Of a stretch of DNA of 42,392 nt, positions 1 to 8,339 are shown piece by piece. This stretch comes from an uncultured Bacteroidales bacterium (lineage in GTDB: Bacteria > Bacteroidota > Bacteroidia > Bacteroidales > P3). The stretch spans positions 1 through 42,392 of the forward strand of contig ONJQ01000031.1 of NCBI GenBank assembly GCA_900318175.1. Reading direction: 5' to 3'. Numbering within the stretch: the stretch's first letter is position 1; each line of letters begins with the position of its first letter. The translations under genes and the position numbers were made by a program. The notes beneath the pieces were generated by a model that was not told the DNA's origin, did no database searches, and was given only the letters and a program-made list of their open reading frames with translations.

Positions 1-78
1 CCATTCCGAACAGAGAAGTTAAGCCCCGCATCGCCGATGATACTGCGCATGTTCGTGGAAAAGTAGGTCGCCGCCAAT
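1..78 (+). rRNA. rrf: 5S ribosomal RNA, 3' part
   Basis: The window opens inside a 5S rRNA. The conserved loop sequence CCGAACAGAGAAGTTAAGCC (4-23) and the 3' half with the AGTAGGTCGCCGCC stretch (62-75) are typical of bacterial 5S. The 5' end lies before the window, so this is a partial gene and probably the last gene of an rrn operon. A terminator follows about 10 bases later. The exact mature 3' end (about 76-80) is estimated. Confidence 0.93.
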
Positions 79-88
79 CTTTTACAGA

Positions 89-117
89 GGGAGTCTCGAA
101 CGAGGCTCCCTTTTTTT
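89..117 (+). terminator. rrn operon terminator
   Basis: A hairpin with arms GGGAGTCTCG (89-98) and CGAGGCTCCC (101-110), containing one G-U pair, is followed by seven T residues. It sits directly after the 5S rRNA and fits an intrinsic terminator for the rrn operon. Confidence 0.9.
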
Positions 118-130
118 GTTTTAGGGGTTT

Positions 131-180
131 GATAGATTCGATAGATTTTATAGATTTTATAGATGCGATAGGTACGATAG
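131..180. repeat. short degenerate tandem repeat
   Basis: About five imperfect copies of a GATAGATT/TATAGATTTT unit of 9-11 bases run head to tail between the rrn terminator and the next promoter. No ORF covers it. It may be slippage-prone low-complexity DNA; no function is evident. Confidence 0.6.
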
Positions 181-189
181 TTTTTTTTC

Positions 190-218
190 TTGTATTTCTT
201 TTTTTTTTCGTATCTTTG
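190..218 (+). promoter_or_regulatory. Bacteroidota-type promoter for the EF-hand gene
   Basis: TTG at 190-192 and TATCTTTG at 211-218 match the -33 and -7 boxes of the Bacteroidota primary sigma factor, with 18 bases between them and a T-tract just before the -7 box. The start codon lies 30 bases downstream of the -7 box. Confidence 0.8.
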
Positions 219-248
219 TACTTTAATTAATTAAGAAATTTTAATCCT

Positions 249-2405
249 ATGAAAAAGAAACTGACTAAGTTGTCTAATGGCAAAAGTTCTTATAAGTGGC
301 AATTCTGTTCGCTTGGGGGTGTGGCCCGTGTCAATATCACTTCGGGCGAGGATATCGCCCACTTGGGTGAGTTGGACCAGAAGTTGTGGACGGTGCTGAG
401 TTGCCCGGTTAAGGGTTTGGAACTGGAAGAGCGCACATTAGATTTGATTGATTCGGATCGTGACGGCAAAATCAGAGTTGAAGAGGTTGTGGATGCTTCG
501 CAGTGGCTTTGCAAGGTGCTGAAAGATCCCAACAAGATTCTGCTTGGTAAGGATTCGGTGGAGTTCTCTGAAATCAATACCGAAGCTGAGGATGGGGCCA
601 AACTGCTGGAGGATGCCAAGCAGGTGCGTTCCATTATCGGTGGCGAGGGTGAGGTCGTTTCACTGCCCGAGTTGATGGAGTTTCTTGCACACTATGACGA
701 GGACCGTCAAGAGGAATTGAAATCGTTGCTGGAGGACATGAAGCTTGAGTCGTACCCTTACGGTGAAAATAGCGACGATGCTGTGGCGGCTGTAAATGCC
801 ATCCGTGACAAGATGGCTGACTATTATATGCGCTGCCGTTTCCTGCAGTTCCATGACGATTGCGCAGCTGCATTGGATGTGTCGGCAGAGAAGGTTGCTG
901 AAATTAGTGGACTGAATTTTGCAACCTGCAATGAGGAGATTTCCAAGTATCCTATTTCCCGTCCGATAGCCACGTGTGTGATGCCTGTGAACGAGGGTGT
1001 GAACCCCGCTTGGCAGGCTGCTTTCGGCAAGGTGAAGGCTTTGGTGCTGGATGTGGACCTTCCCGGTAAAGAGAGTGTCAGCGAGAAGGAATGGAACGAT
1101 ATTGTTGCCAAGATTGACGCATACGTGGCCGCCAAAGCTGACAAGGTGAAGGAGTTGGAAGAAAGTATGGCTGAAAAGGTGAAGGCTGAGCACGAAGCAA
1201 TGGCTCCCTTGGAGAAGTTGCTGCGCCTGAGTCGCGACTTCTACCGTCTGCTGCGCAACTATGTGATGATGACTGATTTCTATGACACTACAATGGATGC
1301 AGTGTTCCAAGCAGGTAAACTGTATATTGATTCCCGTTGCTTGAATCTCTGTATGAAGGTGACCGATATGGCCAAGCATGCTGAGATGGCCGGGCTTAGC
1401 GGTATGTATCTGCTGTATTGCAATTGCGTGTCGAAGACCAAGCATGCAACGATGGACATCGTGGCTGTGCTGACCGACGGCGACGTGGACAACCTGCGCG
1501 TGGGGAAGAACGCCATCTTCTACGATTGCTCAGGTCAGGACTGGGATGCTGTTGTGACTAAGATTATCGACAACCCCATCAGTATTCGTCAAGCTTTCTG
1601 GTCGCCCTACAAGAAATTCGGCAACTGGATTACTGAGAAGCTGAATAAATCGGCAGCCGAGAAGGAAAGCAAGTCGTTTGAGAGCTTGACGGCGAAGGCC
1701 GACAGCGCCTCGACAACGCTTGCTACCCAGGTGGACAACGGGGGCACTCCCGTGGCCGTTGAGAAGAGCAAGAAACCGCCGTTTGACATCGCCAAGTTTG
1801 CTGGCATCTTTGCTGCCATCGGCATGGCTGTAGGTTATATTGCAGGTGCTGCCATGGGTCTTGGAAAGGCCTTCTTCAATCATCCCATCACGATTGTTCT
1901 GTTCATCCTGCTGATATTCCTCTGCGTGTCCGGTCCTTCTGTATTCCTTGCTTGGAGCAAGCTGCGCAAGCGTAACCTTGGACCGGTATTGAACGCCAAC
2001 GGATGGGCCGTCAATGCCAAGATTTTGGTGAATACCCGTTTTGGTGCCACGCTGACCGATTTGGCCTCCTATCCTAAGATTGTTTTGGATGACCCCTATG
2101 CAAAGAAGAGCATGCCCCGCTGGTTGCGCACGCTGATTACTATCCTTGTCATACTTTTGATTATCTTCGGTATCCTCTATTTCAAAGGTTACTTCAATCG
2201 CTTTGACAACATGAAGGCTCTCCATTATGACGAGACCTCGGTGGTGTATAGGGCGATGGACAAGGTCTTTGGCAGCGTAAAGGCTGAGTTGGTCGACGCT
2301 GTGTCCGATGTGTCGGAAACGGTTGCAGAATCAGCTGCTGAGGGTGCCGCCACTGGCGCCGAGACCGCTGCAACCCCTGCCGAGGAGGCTGCACCGGCAC
2401 AATAG
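249..2405 (+). CDS. EF-hand membrane protein of unknown function
   Basis: A 718-residue protein whose function I do not recognise. A complete EF-hand calcium loop is visible at residues 68-79 (D68, D70, D72, G73, I75, E79). The middle is a long, charged, probably helical soluble region. Hydrophobic segments lie at roughly residues 515-535, 545-570 and 625-645, and the C-terminal tail is rich in Ala and Glu. There is no signal peptide, so the N-terminal part is presumably cytoplasmic with the C-terminal third in the inner membrane. It has its own promoter directly after the rrn operon, and aspS follows after 46 bases without an obvious terminator, so the two may be co-transcribed. Large proteins of this kind occur as conserved hypotheticals in Bacteroidales (from memory). 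A calcium-responsive role is only an inference from the single EF-hand. Confidence 0.9.
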   Translation: MKKKLTKLSNGKSSYKWQFCSLGGVARVNITSGEDIAHLGELDQKLWTVLSCPVKGLELEERTLDLIDSDRDGKIRVEEVVDASQWLCKVLKDPNKILLGKDSVEFSEINTEAEDGAKLLEDAKQVRSIIGGEGEVVSLPELMEFLAHYDEDRQEELKSLLEDMKLESYPYGENSDDAVAAVNAIRDKMADYYMRCRFLQFHDDCAAALDVSAEKVAEISGLNFATCNEEISKYPISRPIATCVMPVNEGVNPAWQAAFGKVKALVLDVDLPGKESVSEKEWNDIVAKIDAYVAAKADKVKELEESMAEKVKAEHEAMAPLEKLLRLSRDFYRLLRNYVMMTDFYDTTMDAVFQAGKLYIDSRCLNLCMKVTDMAKHAEMAGLSGMYLLYCNCVSKTKHATMDIVAVLTDGDVDNLRVGKNAIFYDCSGQDWDAVVTKIIDNPISIRQAFWSPYKKFGNWITEKLNKSAAEKESKSFESLTAKADSASTTLATQVDNGGTPVAVEKSKKPPFDIAKFAGIFAAIGMAVGYIAGAAMGLGKAFFNHPITIVLFILLIFLCVSGPSVFLAWSKLRKRNLGPVLNANGWAVNAKILVNTRFGATLTDLASYPKIVLDDPYAKKSMPRWLRTLITILVILLIIFGILYFKGYFNRFDNMKALHYDETSVVYRAMDKVFGSVKAELVDAVSDVSETVAESAAEGAATGAETAATPAEEAAPAQ

Positions 2406-2451
2406 TAGATTGTTGAAATAAATGACTTCCATCTAAATACTAAAGAAGCTT

Positions 2452-4212
2452 ATGTATAGAACAAACACTTGTGGTGAATTGACCATCAAGAATGTCGGCC
2501 AAGAGGTGACACTTTGTGGTTGGCTACAACGTTCACGTGACCTTGGCGGCATGACATTCATTGACTTGCGTGACCGCTATGGTATTACACAATTGGCTTT
2601 CAACATGGAAACCAATGCTGAATTGTGTGAGAAGGCCCGTCATTTGGGTCGTGAGTACGTCATCCAGGCAAAGGGCGTGGTGATAGAACGCGCAAGCAAG
2701 AACACGAAGATTCCGACCGGCGAGATAGAAATAGAGGTGAAGGAGCTGAACGTGCTGAATGAGGCCAAGACTCCTCCGTTTACTATTGAGGACAACAGCG
2801 ACGGAGGTGACGACCTCCGCATGAAGTATCGTTATTTGGACATCCGCCGTAGTCCCGTTCGCAAGAACTTGGAGTTGCGTCACAGAATGGCCATGTTGGT
2901 GAGAAACTATCTCAGCAACTATGATTTCTTGGAAATCGAGACCCCGATGCTGATTAAGTCGACTCCTGAAGGGGCTCGCGATTTCGTGGTTCCTTCGCGT
3001 ATGAATCCTGGAGAGTTTTACGCACTTCCCCAGAGCCCGCAGCAATATAAGCAGCTGTTGATGGTGGCGGGAATGGACCGCTACTTCCAGATTGTGCGTT
3101 GCTTCCGCGACGAAGACTTGCGTGCCGACCGTCAGCCGGAGTTCACACAGATTGACTGTGAGATGTCGTTTGTGGAGCAGGAGGATGTCCTTAACATGTT
3201 TGAAGGTCTGGCCAAGCACCTTTTTAAAGAGGTGAAAGGCTTGGAGTTTGGCGACTTCCCTCGCATGACGTGGCATGATGCCATGCGCCTGTATGGTAGC
3301 GACAAGCCGGATATTCGCTTCGGGATGCAATTTGTTGAGCTGAACGATGTGGTGAAAGGCCATGGTTTCGGTCTGTTCGACGGTGCCGACCTTGTGGTGG
3401 GTATCAATGCCGAGGGCTGTGCTGAGTATACTCGTAAGCAGTTGGATGCTCTGACCGATTTTGTCAAGCGTCCGCAAGTGGGTGCCGGAGGAATGGTGTA
3501 TATCAAGTATAATGCCGATGGCAGTTTCAAATCGAGTGTTGATAAGTTTTATGGTCAGGATGACTTGAAGGTTATTGCTGACAAGTTCGGTGCCAAGCCT
3601 GGTGACCTGCTGCTGATTCTTTGTGGCCCGGCCATGGCCACTCGTGTCCAGCTTTGCGCCCTGCGTTTGGAGGTGGCAGCCCAGTTGGGCCTGCGCAACC
3701 CAGACCAGTATGCCCCGCTGTGGGTTATTGATTTCCCGCTGTTGGAGTGGGACGAGGAGACCCAACGCTACTACGCCATGCACCATCCCTTTACTGCTCC
3801 CAAACCGGAGGACGAGGCTCTGCTGGATGATGAGAGCCGTTGGGGCGACATCAGGGCAAATGCATACGACATTGTCATCAATGGCGTGGAGGTCGGCGGC
3901 GGTTCTATCCGTATACACGACCGCACATTGCAGAACAAGATGTTCCATACATTGGGATTCACTGACGAGAAAGCCTACGAGCAGTTTGGTTTCTTGATGG
4001 ATGCGTTCACCTACGGTGCTCCTCCCCATGCAGGTCTTGCGTTTGGTTTCGATCGTCTCTGCTCGCTTTTCGGCGGTGCGGACAGTATCCGTGACTTCAT
4101 CGCATTCCCCAAAAACAACAGCGGACGCGATGTCATGAGCGGTAGTCCGGCCCCCATCGCACAGGAACAGCTTGATGAGTTGCAGATAGCATTGAAAGAT
4201 AGTACAGTATAG
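2452..4212 (+). CDS. aspS: aspartyl-tRNA synthetase
   Basis: AspRS charges tRNA-Asp with aspartate in the cytoplasm. The 586-residue length is normal for the bacterial type, which carries an extra GAD domain. The N-terminal OB-fold anticodon-binding domain (about residues 1-110) contains the [11 protein letters not shown] segment. Class II motif 2 is [16 protein letters not shown] starting at residue 218, and motif 3 contains GFDR at 532, followed by the family-typical DFIAFPKNN segment. The GAD domain occupies roughly residues 290-410. The ATG at 2452 gives the expected N-terminus (MYRT). No promoter is obvious in the 46-base gap upstream, so transcription may come from the preceding gene. 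All core motifs are present and there is nothing unusual in the sequence. Confidence 0.98.
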   Translation: MYRTNTCGELTIKNVGQEVTLCGWLQRSRDLGGMTFIDLRDRYGITQLAFNMETNAELCEKARHLGREYVIQAKGVVIERASKNTKIPTGEIEIEVKELNVLNEAKTPPFTIEDNSDGGDDLRMKYRYLDIRRSPVRKNLELRHRMAMLVRNYLSNYDFLEIETPMLIKSTPEGARDFVVPSRMNPGEFYALPQSPQQYKQLLMVAGMDRYFQIVRCFRDEDLRADRQPEFTQIDCEMSFVEQEDVLNMFEGLAKHLFKEVKGLEFGDFPRMTWHDAMRLYGSDKPDIRFGMQFVELNDVVKGHGFGLFDGADLVVGINAEGCAEYTRKQLDALTDFVKRPQVGAGGMVYIKYNADGSFKSSVDKFYGQDDLKVIADKFGAKPGDLLLILCGPAMATRVQLCALRLEVAAQLGLRNPDQYAPLWVIDFPLLEWDEETQRYYAMHHPFTAPKPEDEALLDDESRWGDIRANAYDIVINGVEVGGGSIRIHDRTLQNKMFHTLGFTDEKAYEQFGFLMDAFTYGAPPHAGLAFGFDRLCSLFGGADSIRDFIAFPKNNSGRDVMSGSPAPIAQEQLDELQIALKDSTV

Positions 4213-4252
4213 GCGATATCATCTTTTTTTTCGAAAAAAATAGTTTTTTTTC

Positions 4253-4281
4253 TTGTATGTTGGAAAAAAGTTGTATCTTTG
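4253..4281 (+). promoter_or_regulatory. promoter of the fimbrillin-like unit, with long leader
   Basis: TTG at 4253-4255 and TATCTTTG at 4274-4281 are separated by 18 bases. Transcription would start near 4288, leaving an AT-rich leader of about 200 bases (4288-4494) before the first ORF. I see no convincing riboswitch or attenuator hairpin in the leader. Confidence 0.78.
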
Positions 4282-4494
4282 CAATGTATCTAATAGAGAA
4301 GCTAAACACAAATGGATTGTGTAATCAATTGAGTGTTTGACTTTTGTGGTTAGATATGAACAAATGAATGTTGAACTAAAAAACAAAACATGGGAGGAAA
4401 TAACCGGTAAAATCAAAAACTATTAGCAAAAATAATGCGTCCAAATTGACGCCAAGCAAGAAAATTAAAAACAAACAATATTAAAAATTAATAA

Positions 4495-4641
4495 ATGAAA
4501 AAACAAATGAAGAACAAAATCGTGTACTTGGCACCCGCTATCCAAGTGAAATTAGTTGCCGTTGAGAACGGCTTTGAACTCAGCAATGCAGATGTTGCAA
4601 TTGTCGAAGGTGTTGAAAACTGGGAACACGTTACTTTCTAA
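4495..4641 (+). CDS. 48-residue small protein upstream of the fimbrillin-like gene
   Basis: ATG at 4495 opens a 48-codon ORF ending in TAA at 4639-4641. The protein begins MKKQMKNKIVYLAPAIQV and ends in an acidic segment followed by ENWEHVTF. There is no signal peptide or membrane segment. It lies behind the promoter at 4253-4281 and only 22 bases before the lipoprotein gene, so the two are almost certainly co-transcribed. Small ORFs of the form basic start, Y-x-x-P-x-I, then E-x-G-F-x-L-S recur beside surface lipoprotein genes in Bacteroidales (from memory, not checked). The function is unknown. The clear stop, promoter context and normal codon use support a real gene over a chance ORF. Confidence 0.72.
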   Translation: MKKQMKNKIVYLAPAIQVKLVAVENGFELSNADVAIVEGVENWEHVTF

Positions 4642-4663
4642 CATTTAAAAATCGTAAAAGAAA

Positions 4664-5752
4664 ATGAAAAAGTATTTTGTAATTTTAGCTGTTTCTTCTC
4701 TGATTGTTTTTGCTGGCTGCAAAAAAGAAAACACCAATCAGGCTTATTCCATAGAGGGAAATAAAATCGTTATGAACATTGCTGGTGAGATTCCCACCGA
4801 CAATCCTACCAAGCAGGCTTGGAGCGGTGAGCGTCTCCGTATCTTCTTCAACAGTGGTGACCAGATTAACATCAATGGTACTGAACATTCTCTCTCTTGC
4901 TATCCTTCCAATATCCCTGGCACCAGCACTTCTGTCAGTAACTATGCAAGAGTTAGCTGCGACCTCGCTGATGACTATCATCTGTTCTATCCTGCCAACA
5001 TTTACACTGTCACTCCTGACAATAGCACCTCCCCTGCTACTTATGTTGCAACGGTTGCTCTGCCTGGTGAGGTTTCTCTGATTAACAACGATGCTATGGT
5101 TAACTTCGCCTCCATGAACAATGTCCCCGTGTGGCCTCTCTACACTCATCTTAATGATGCAGCTCTGCATCCCACCACCACTGGAACTACTACCGAAGAT
5201 GGTGCTCGTTTCGAGTTGAAGAATGCCGTTGCAATCATTGCTCCTGAAATCATCTATGCTCAAGAGTGGGCTGAAGTCGTTTTCGGTGGCACCTATGCTA
5301 CTCCTGCTGATTGCCCCACCCTGTATGTCACTGACGTTGTTATTACCTGTAATGAACATTCTCTGCATGGTGCTTCCACTCTGAATACCGCTGATCCTAC
5401 TGCTCCTTACCTTATGATGGATGACACTATTGCTAATGGCACCAACAATAAGATTGTTTGCCACCTTGACAATCCTAAGGTGATCACTGGTCAGGCTGGT
5501 GTCAACCAGATGCTTGGTAATGTTGCAGCTCCTGTAATGTACATGAATCACAATTTCCAGGTTAACATCTATTTCTACACTGTGATTGATGGTACCACCA
5601 CTTACTACAAATATCAGAGTAGACAGGGTCGCAACATCCTTCCTCTCAGACGTTCTTATCGTACCTTCTTTGACTTCAACTTCCAGACCATCGAAGGTAC
5701 TGGTCAAGGCGTAGTTATCTCTTCTCAGGCTACTCCTTTCACTGTTGAATAA
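4664..5752 (+). CDS. fimbrillin-like surface lipoprotein
   Basis: A 362-residue predicted lipoprotein. The signal peptide ends in the lipobox FAGC, with the lipidated Cys at residue 19. The mature start contains a W-S-G-E-R ... GDQININGT segment, resembling the conserved N-terminal region of fimbrillin (FimA/Mfa-like) proteins, where a polar residue series leads into GD.I.VNG. The rest is Thr-, Pro- and Ala-rich and probably all beta. Fimbrillin-like proteins are exported as lipoproteins and either assemble into pili or remain as surface lipoproteins. It follows a 48-residue ORF by 22 bases and is closed by a strong terminator. Its coding sequence is more AT-rich than most genes in the window. 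Assignment to fimbrillin is by pattern only; another beta-sandwich surface lipoprotein is possible. Confidence 0.75.
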   Translation: MKKYFVILAVSSLIVFAGCKKENTNQAYSIEGNKIVMNIAGEIPTDNPTKQAWSGERLRIFFNSGDQININGTEHSLSCYPSNIPGTSTSVSNYARVSCDLADDYHLFYPANIYTVTPDNSTSPATYVATVALPGEVSLINNDAMVNFASMNNVPVWPLYTHLNDAALHPTTTGTTTEDGARFELKNAVAIIAPEIIYAQEWAEVVFGGTYATPADCPTLYVTDVVITCNEHSLHGASTLNTADPTAPYLMMDDTIANGTNNKIVCHLDNPKVITGQAGVNQMLGNVAAPVMYMNHNFQVNIYFYTVIDGTTTYYKYQSRQGRNILPLRRSYRTFFDFNFQTIEGTGQGVVISSQATPFTVE

Positions 5753-5773
5753 TCAACATCCATTAAATATCTT

Positions 5774-5806
5774 AAAAAAGGTTGGCTTTCATGCCAACCT
5801 TTTTTT
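5774..5806 (+). terminator. terminator of the fimbrillin-like unit
   Basis: Arms AAAGGTTGGC and GCCAACCTTT flank a six-base loop (TTTCAT), followed by a run of T residues to 5806. It starts 21 bases after the stop codon. Confidence 0.92.
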
Positions 5807-6250
5807 GTATCTCTTGTTTTATGAGGTTGAGTGTATTCATGATTAAATCTGAATGTACCCAGTAAGACCTGAAAGGACTACCGACCGTACCTTTATCTCA
5901 AACCGCTCATCGGAAAGAATTATTCCAATAGGTATTAATGAATGGCCGGCCCATTTACTTCAGACATGCTGATTCCTCATTGTACAATGAAATCTTTGTG
6001 GAAGTTATTAAATCCCCCCTCTATAGCTATTTCAGCATACTCACCCCTGCAAGGTTGCATAACTATTTAATAATTTGCAACCCATATTGGCTCTTCTTCT
6101 CACCCCATCGTTCAAATAGTGTTTTATTGAAGTTCCACCTTTGACATTCTTCCCTTTCTCATAGTTGCATGACGAACTTTAAGTTGCATTTTAATATGTA
6201 TCCTTTTGAGCCTTTCTCGCTAATGTATGATTGTATGCAATTGTATTGCA
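5807..6250. other. gene-free intergenic stretch
   Basis: About 440 AT-rich bases lie between two terminators. A 68-codon ORF (5938-6144) has no recognisable protein features and no promoter. The hexamer TTGCAT recurs a few times (near 6055, 6163 and 6183) without forming a clear element. I see no supported gene or RNA here. Confidence 0.6.
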
Positions 6251-6301
6251 AATAAGAGAAAGAGGTGTTGGCCATGCAGTCAGCACCTCTTTTCTCTTAT
6301 T
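6251..6301 (-). terminator. terminator of the LRR surface protein gene
   Basis: A long, near-perfect inverted repeat: AATAAGAGAAAGAGGTGTTG (6251-6270) pairs with CAGCACCTCTTTTCTCTTATT (6281-6301), with one bulged base and one G-U pair. It lies just past the stop codon of the minus-strand LRR gene and ends in a T-rich tract on that strand. It could act in both directions. Confidence 0.85.
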
Positions 6302-6319
6302 AAATGAAGTTATTGTATC

Positions 6320-7903
6320 CTATTTTTGCACCCAGATTTTGCGTGAATACTTGTTGTCTGTTCGTACTATGTAGATTCCTGTTGTGGGAACACGTACAAT
6401 TGCATGGTTTGTTTGAGATGCACGGAAGATGTTTCGTCCCATTACGTCGTATACCTCGGCATGGAAAGGTCTATCGTTCTGTATGACTATTGCGCCTTGT
6501 TGGGCGGTTATAAGGGGCTCAGAAGGCCTAATATCGTTTATGCCGATGGGGTCAACGGGGATGGTGGAGTCTCTTTCGAAATAGGCGGTATAAATGATAT
6601 CCTCGGTGACGGCTTCGGTACGTACAGCATTAGTGTCTCCGTCATTCCAATGAGTGAAATAATAACCCCGTTTAGGAGTTGCATTGAAGGAAACGAAGAG
6701 GCTCTCACAGGTAGGATATTCCGTAATGTCTACGCTGCCCATGTTCTCGTCGATGCTTTGTACCACGACGGTGATGTTGTATGTTTCAGCGTAGTTAGAG
6801 AAAATATTCCAACCGTTGTCGGACGTATAGTCCTCGATGCTCCCGCAAGGAACATAAACGATAATGTTGGCTGAGAAAGTGTCAAATACAACATCGTCAA
6901 GTGTTGGAGGAGTGTTTGAGTAACAGGTTATTCTTGAGAGGTGAGGGCAACCGCAGAAGGCTGATTGTCCAACGTGCGTCAAGGTACGGGGGAGGGTCAG
7001 TCGTGTAAGGTTGGAGCAATCGATGAAAGCCAGTGGACCGATATTGGAAACGGTGTTGGGGATTTCAAGTCTTACGATAGAGCGGCACCCGCCAAAAGCA
7101 CAATAGTCAATAGTGGAGAGGGACCGGCCGAAGTGGATGCCGGACAGTCGGTGGCAGTTGTAGAAGGCCATTTCACCAATGTTGCTTACCGAGTCAGGGA
7201 TGATTAGTGTTCCCGAAAGAGATACGCAACCTTCAAAAGCACCCGTTTTAATACGCGTGAGGGATTGAGGCAGAGTGACTCCGCTCAGGTTGTTGCATTC
7301 AAAGAAGGATTCGGTACCAATGATTTTTACATTATTGGGGATGATGACAGGCTCCGTGAGCGACGTGCATCCGCTGAAGGTAAAGTCCTCGATTGACGAA
7401 ATGGAATTGGATAGCCTTAATGCTGTAATCCTTGAACATTTGTAGAATGCGCTACTGCCAATGAAGGTTACATTGTCGGGAATGACAAGCGAGTCGGTGA
7501 GACCGTTGCATTTTGCAAAAGCATAGTCTCCAATGTATGAAACGTAGGGTGGCAACGACAGCGATGTAAGGCCTGTGCATTCATAGAAAGCGTGGTCGTT
7601 GATTGAATCAATGGTGTTAGGAAAGATGATTTGGGTCAAACGGTTGCAACCATTGAAGGCAAAAGTTCTCAATGCAGTCACGGTGTATGTATTGCCCTCA
7701 AATGTGACGGATGAAGGAATCTCCAAAGCACCAATCATTTGGGCACTTCCAGTTGCAGGGCATGATACAGAAACGTTGTGTTGTGTGGTGGATGTGACTC
7801 TGTAGTGCAGCGTCTGTCCAGTGCTGCAAACGGCGTCGAACTCCTGTGCTGTTGCGGCAAGGTTGAAGCACATCAAGAGTGTGATAAAGCATATTTTTTT
7901 CAT
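6320..7903 (-). CDS. BspA-like leucine-rich repeat protein with T9SS sorting domain
   Basis: A 527-residue secreted protein. A Sec signal peptide (about residues 1-19, ending ATAQ) is followed by a short N-terminal region and about eleven BspA-type leucine-rich repeats of about 23 residues (roughly 65-345), each with the I-P-(D/N)-x-V-x-x-I-G-x-x-A-F-x-x-C pattern. After that comes a W-N-D-G-D-T-N segment resembling the InlB/Listeria-Bacteroides B-repeat (about 385-440). The last 75 residues are a type A T9SS sorting domain, with VYDVMGR, GIYIVR and a basic end. The family role is adhesion at the cell surface or secretion through T9SS. It is a single-gene unit with its own terminator. The ligand is unknown. 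Confidence 0.92.
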   Translation of the reverse strand: MKKICFITLLMCFNLAATAQEFDAVCSTGQTLHYRVTSTTQHNVSVSCPATGSAQMIGALEIPSSVTFEGNTYTVTALRTFAFNGCNRLTQIIFPNTIDSINDHAFYECTGLTSLSLPPYVSYIGDYAFAKCNGLTDSLVIPDNVTFIGSSAFYKCSRITALRLSNSISSIEDFTFSGCTSLTEPVIIPNNVKIIGTESFFECNNLSGVTLPQSLTRIKTGAFEGCVSLSGTLIIPDSVSNIGEMAFYNCHRLSGIHFGRSLSTIDYCAFGGCRSIVRLEIPNTVSNIGPLAFIDCSNLTRLTLPRTLTHVGQSAFCGCPHLSRITCYSNTPPTLDDVVFDTFSANIIVYVPCGSIEDYTSDNGWNIFSNYAETYNITVVVQSIDENMGSVDITEYPTCESLFVSFNATPKRGYYFTHWNDGDTNAVRTEAVTEDIIYTAYFERDSTIPVDPIGINDIRPSEPLITAQQGAIVIQNDRPFHAEVYDVMGRNIFRASQTNHAIVRVPTTGIYIVRTDNKYSRKIWVQK

Positions 7904-7916
7904 GAGTGAAAAGGTA

Positions 7917-8204
7917 TTAATGGATTCTCATATTAAATGTATTCGTTTTTATTAATAAAGAATAACGGAGGTTACCATTTTTTATTGTACAGTGGCAGCA
8001 TTTCTTATTCTGGCATATTAAAGCGTCAGGTGCATTCTGCCACGGTATAGCGTTCCACGTAGATATGAACATTGTTTTTATTGGACTTGTCGTCTTGGTG
8101 TGGAACTGCTTGCGGTCAGCGGTTGTTTCCTTCTGGCAGGAGGTCAGTGTGAATAGACTTGAAAGAGCCAGTGGGCTCAATGAGCTGACTACTGTTTTTC
8201 CCAT
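7917..8204 (-). CDS. possible small lipoprotein or remnant (uncertain)
   Basis: A 95-codon minus-strand ORF beginning 300 bases upstream of the LRR gene. Its first 26 residues read like a lipoprotein signal: a Lys at position 3, a hydrophobic stretch, then the lipobox LTSC followed by QKE, a common start of mature Bacteroidota lipoproteins. The remaining 70 residues have no recognisable domain and a composition closer to noncoding DNA. There is no clear promoter or ribosome-binding site. It may be a decayed lipoprotein gene or a chance match. The start region (8205-8260) contains three copies of TTGTTTCTT on the plus strand. The rest of the 7904-8339 gap holds nothing I can identify. Confidence 0.22.
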   Translation of the reverse strand: MGKTVVSSLSPLALSSLFTLTSCQKETTADRKQFHTKTTSPIKTMFISTWNAIPWQNAPDALICQNKKCCHCTIKNGNLRYSLLIKTNTFNMRIH

Positions 8205-8339
8205 TTTTGTTTCTTTATTGTTTCTTGATAGTTTCTGTTTTGTTTCTTGGGTATTGAGGGATAGGATCTGTTTAATAGTAAAAAAAGCATGGTATTGTCA
8301 TACTAAAACAAGGGGAGGGACGTTAAAAAGGACAGTAAT

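Noticed and set aside
5938-6144. 68-codon plus-strand ORF in the gap after the fimbrillin-like gene
   Set aside because: No promoter, ribosome-binding site or protein-like features; the composition matches the AT-rich noncoding surroundings.
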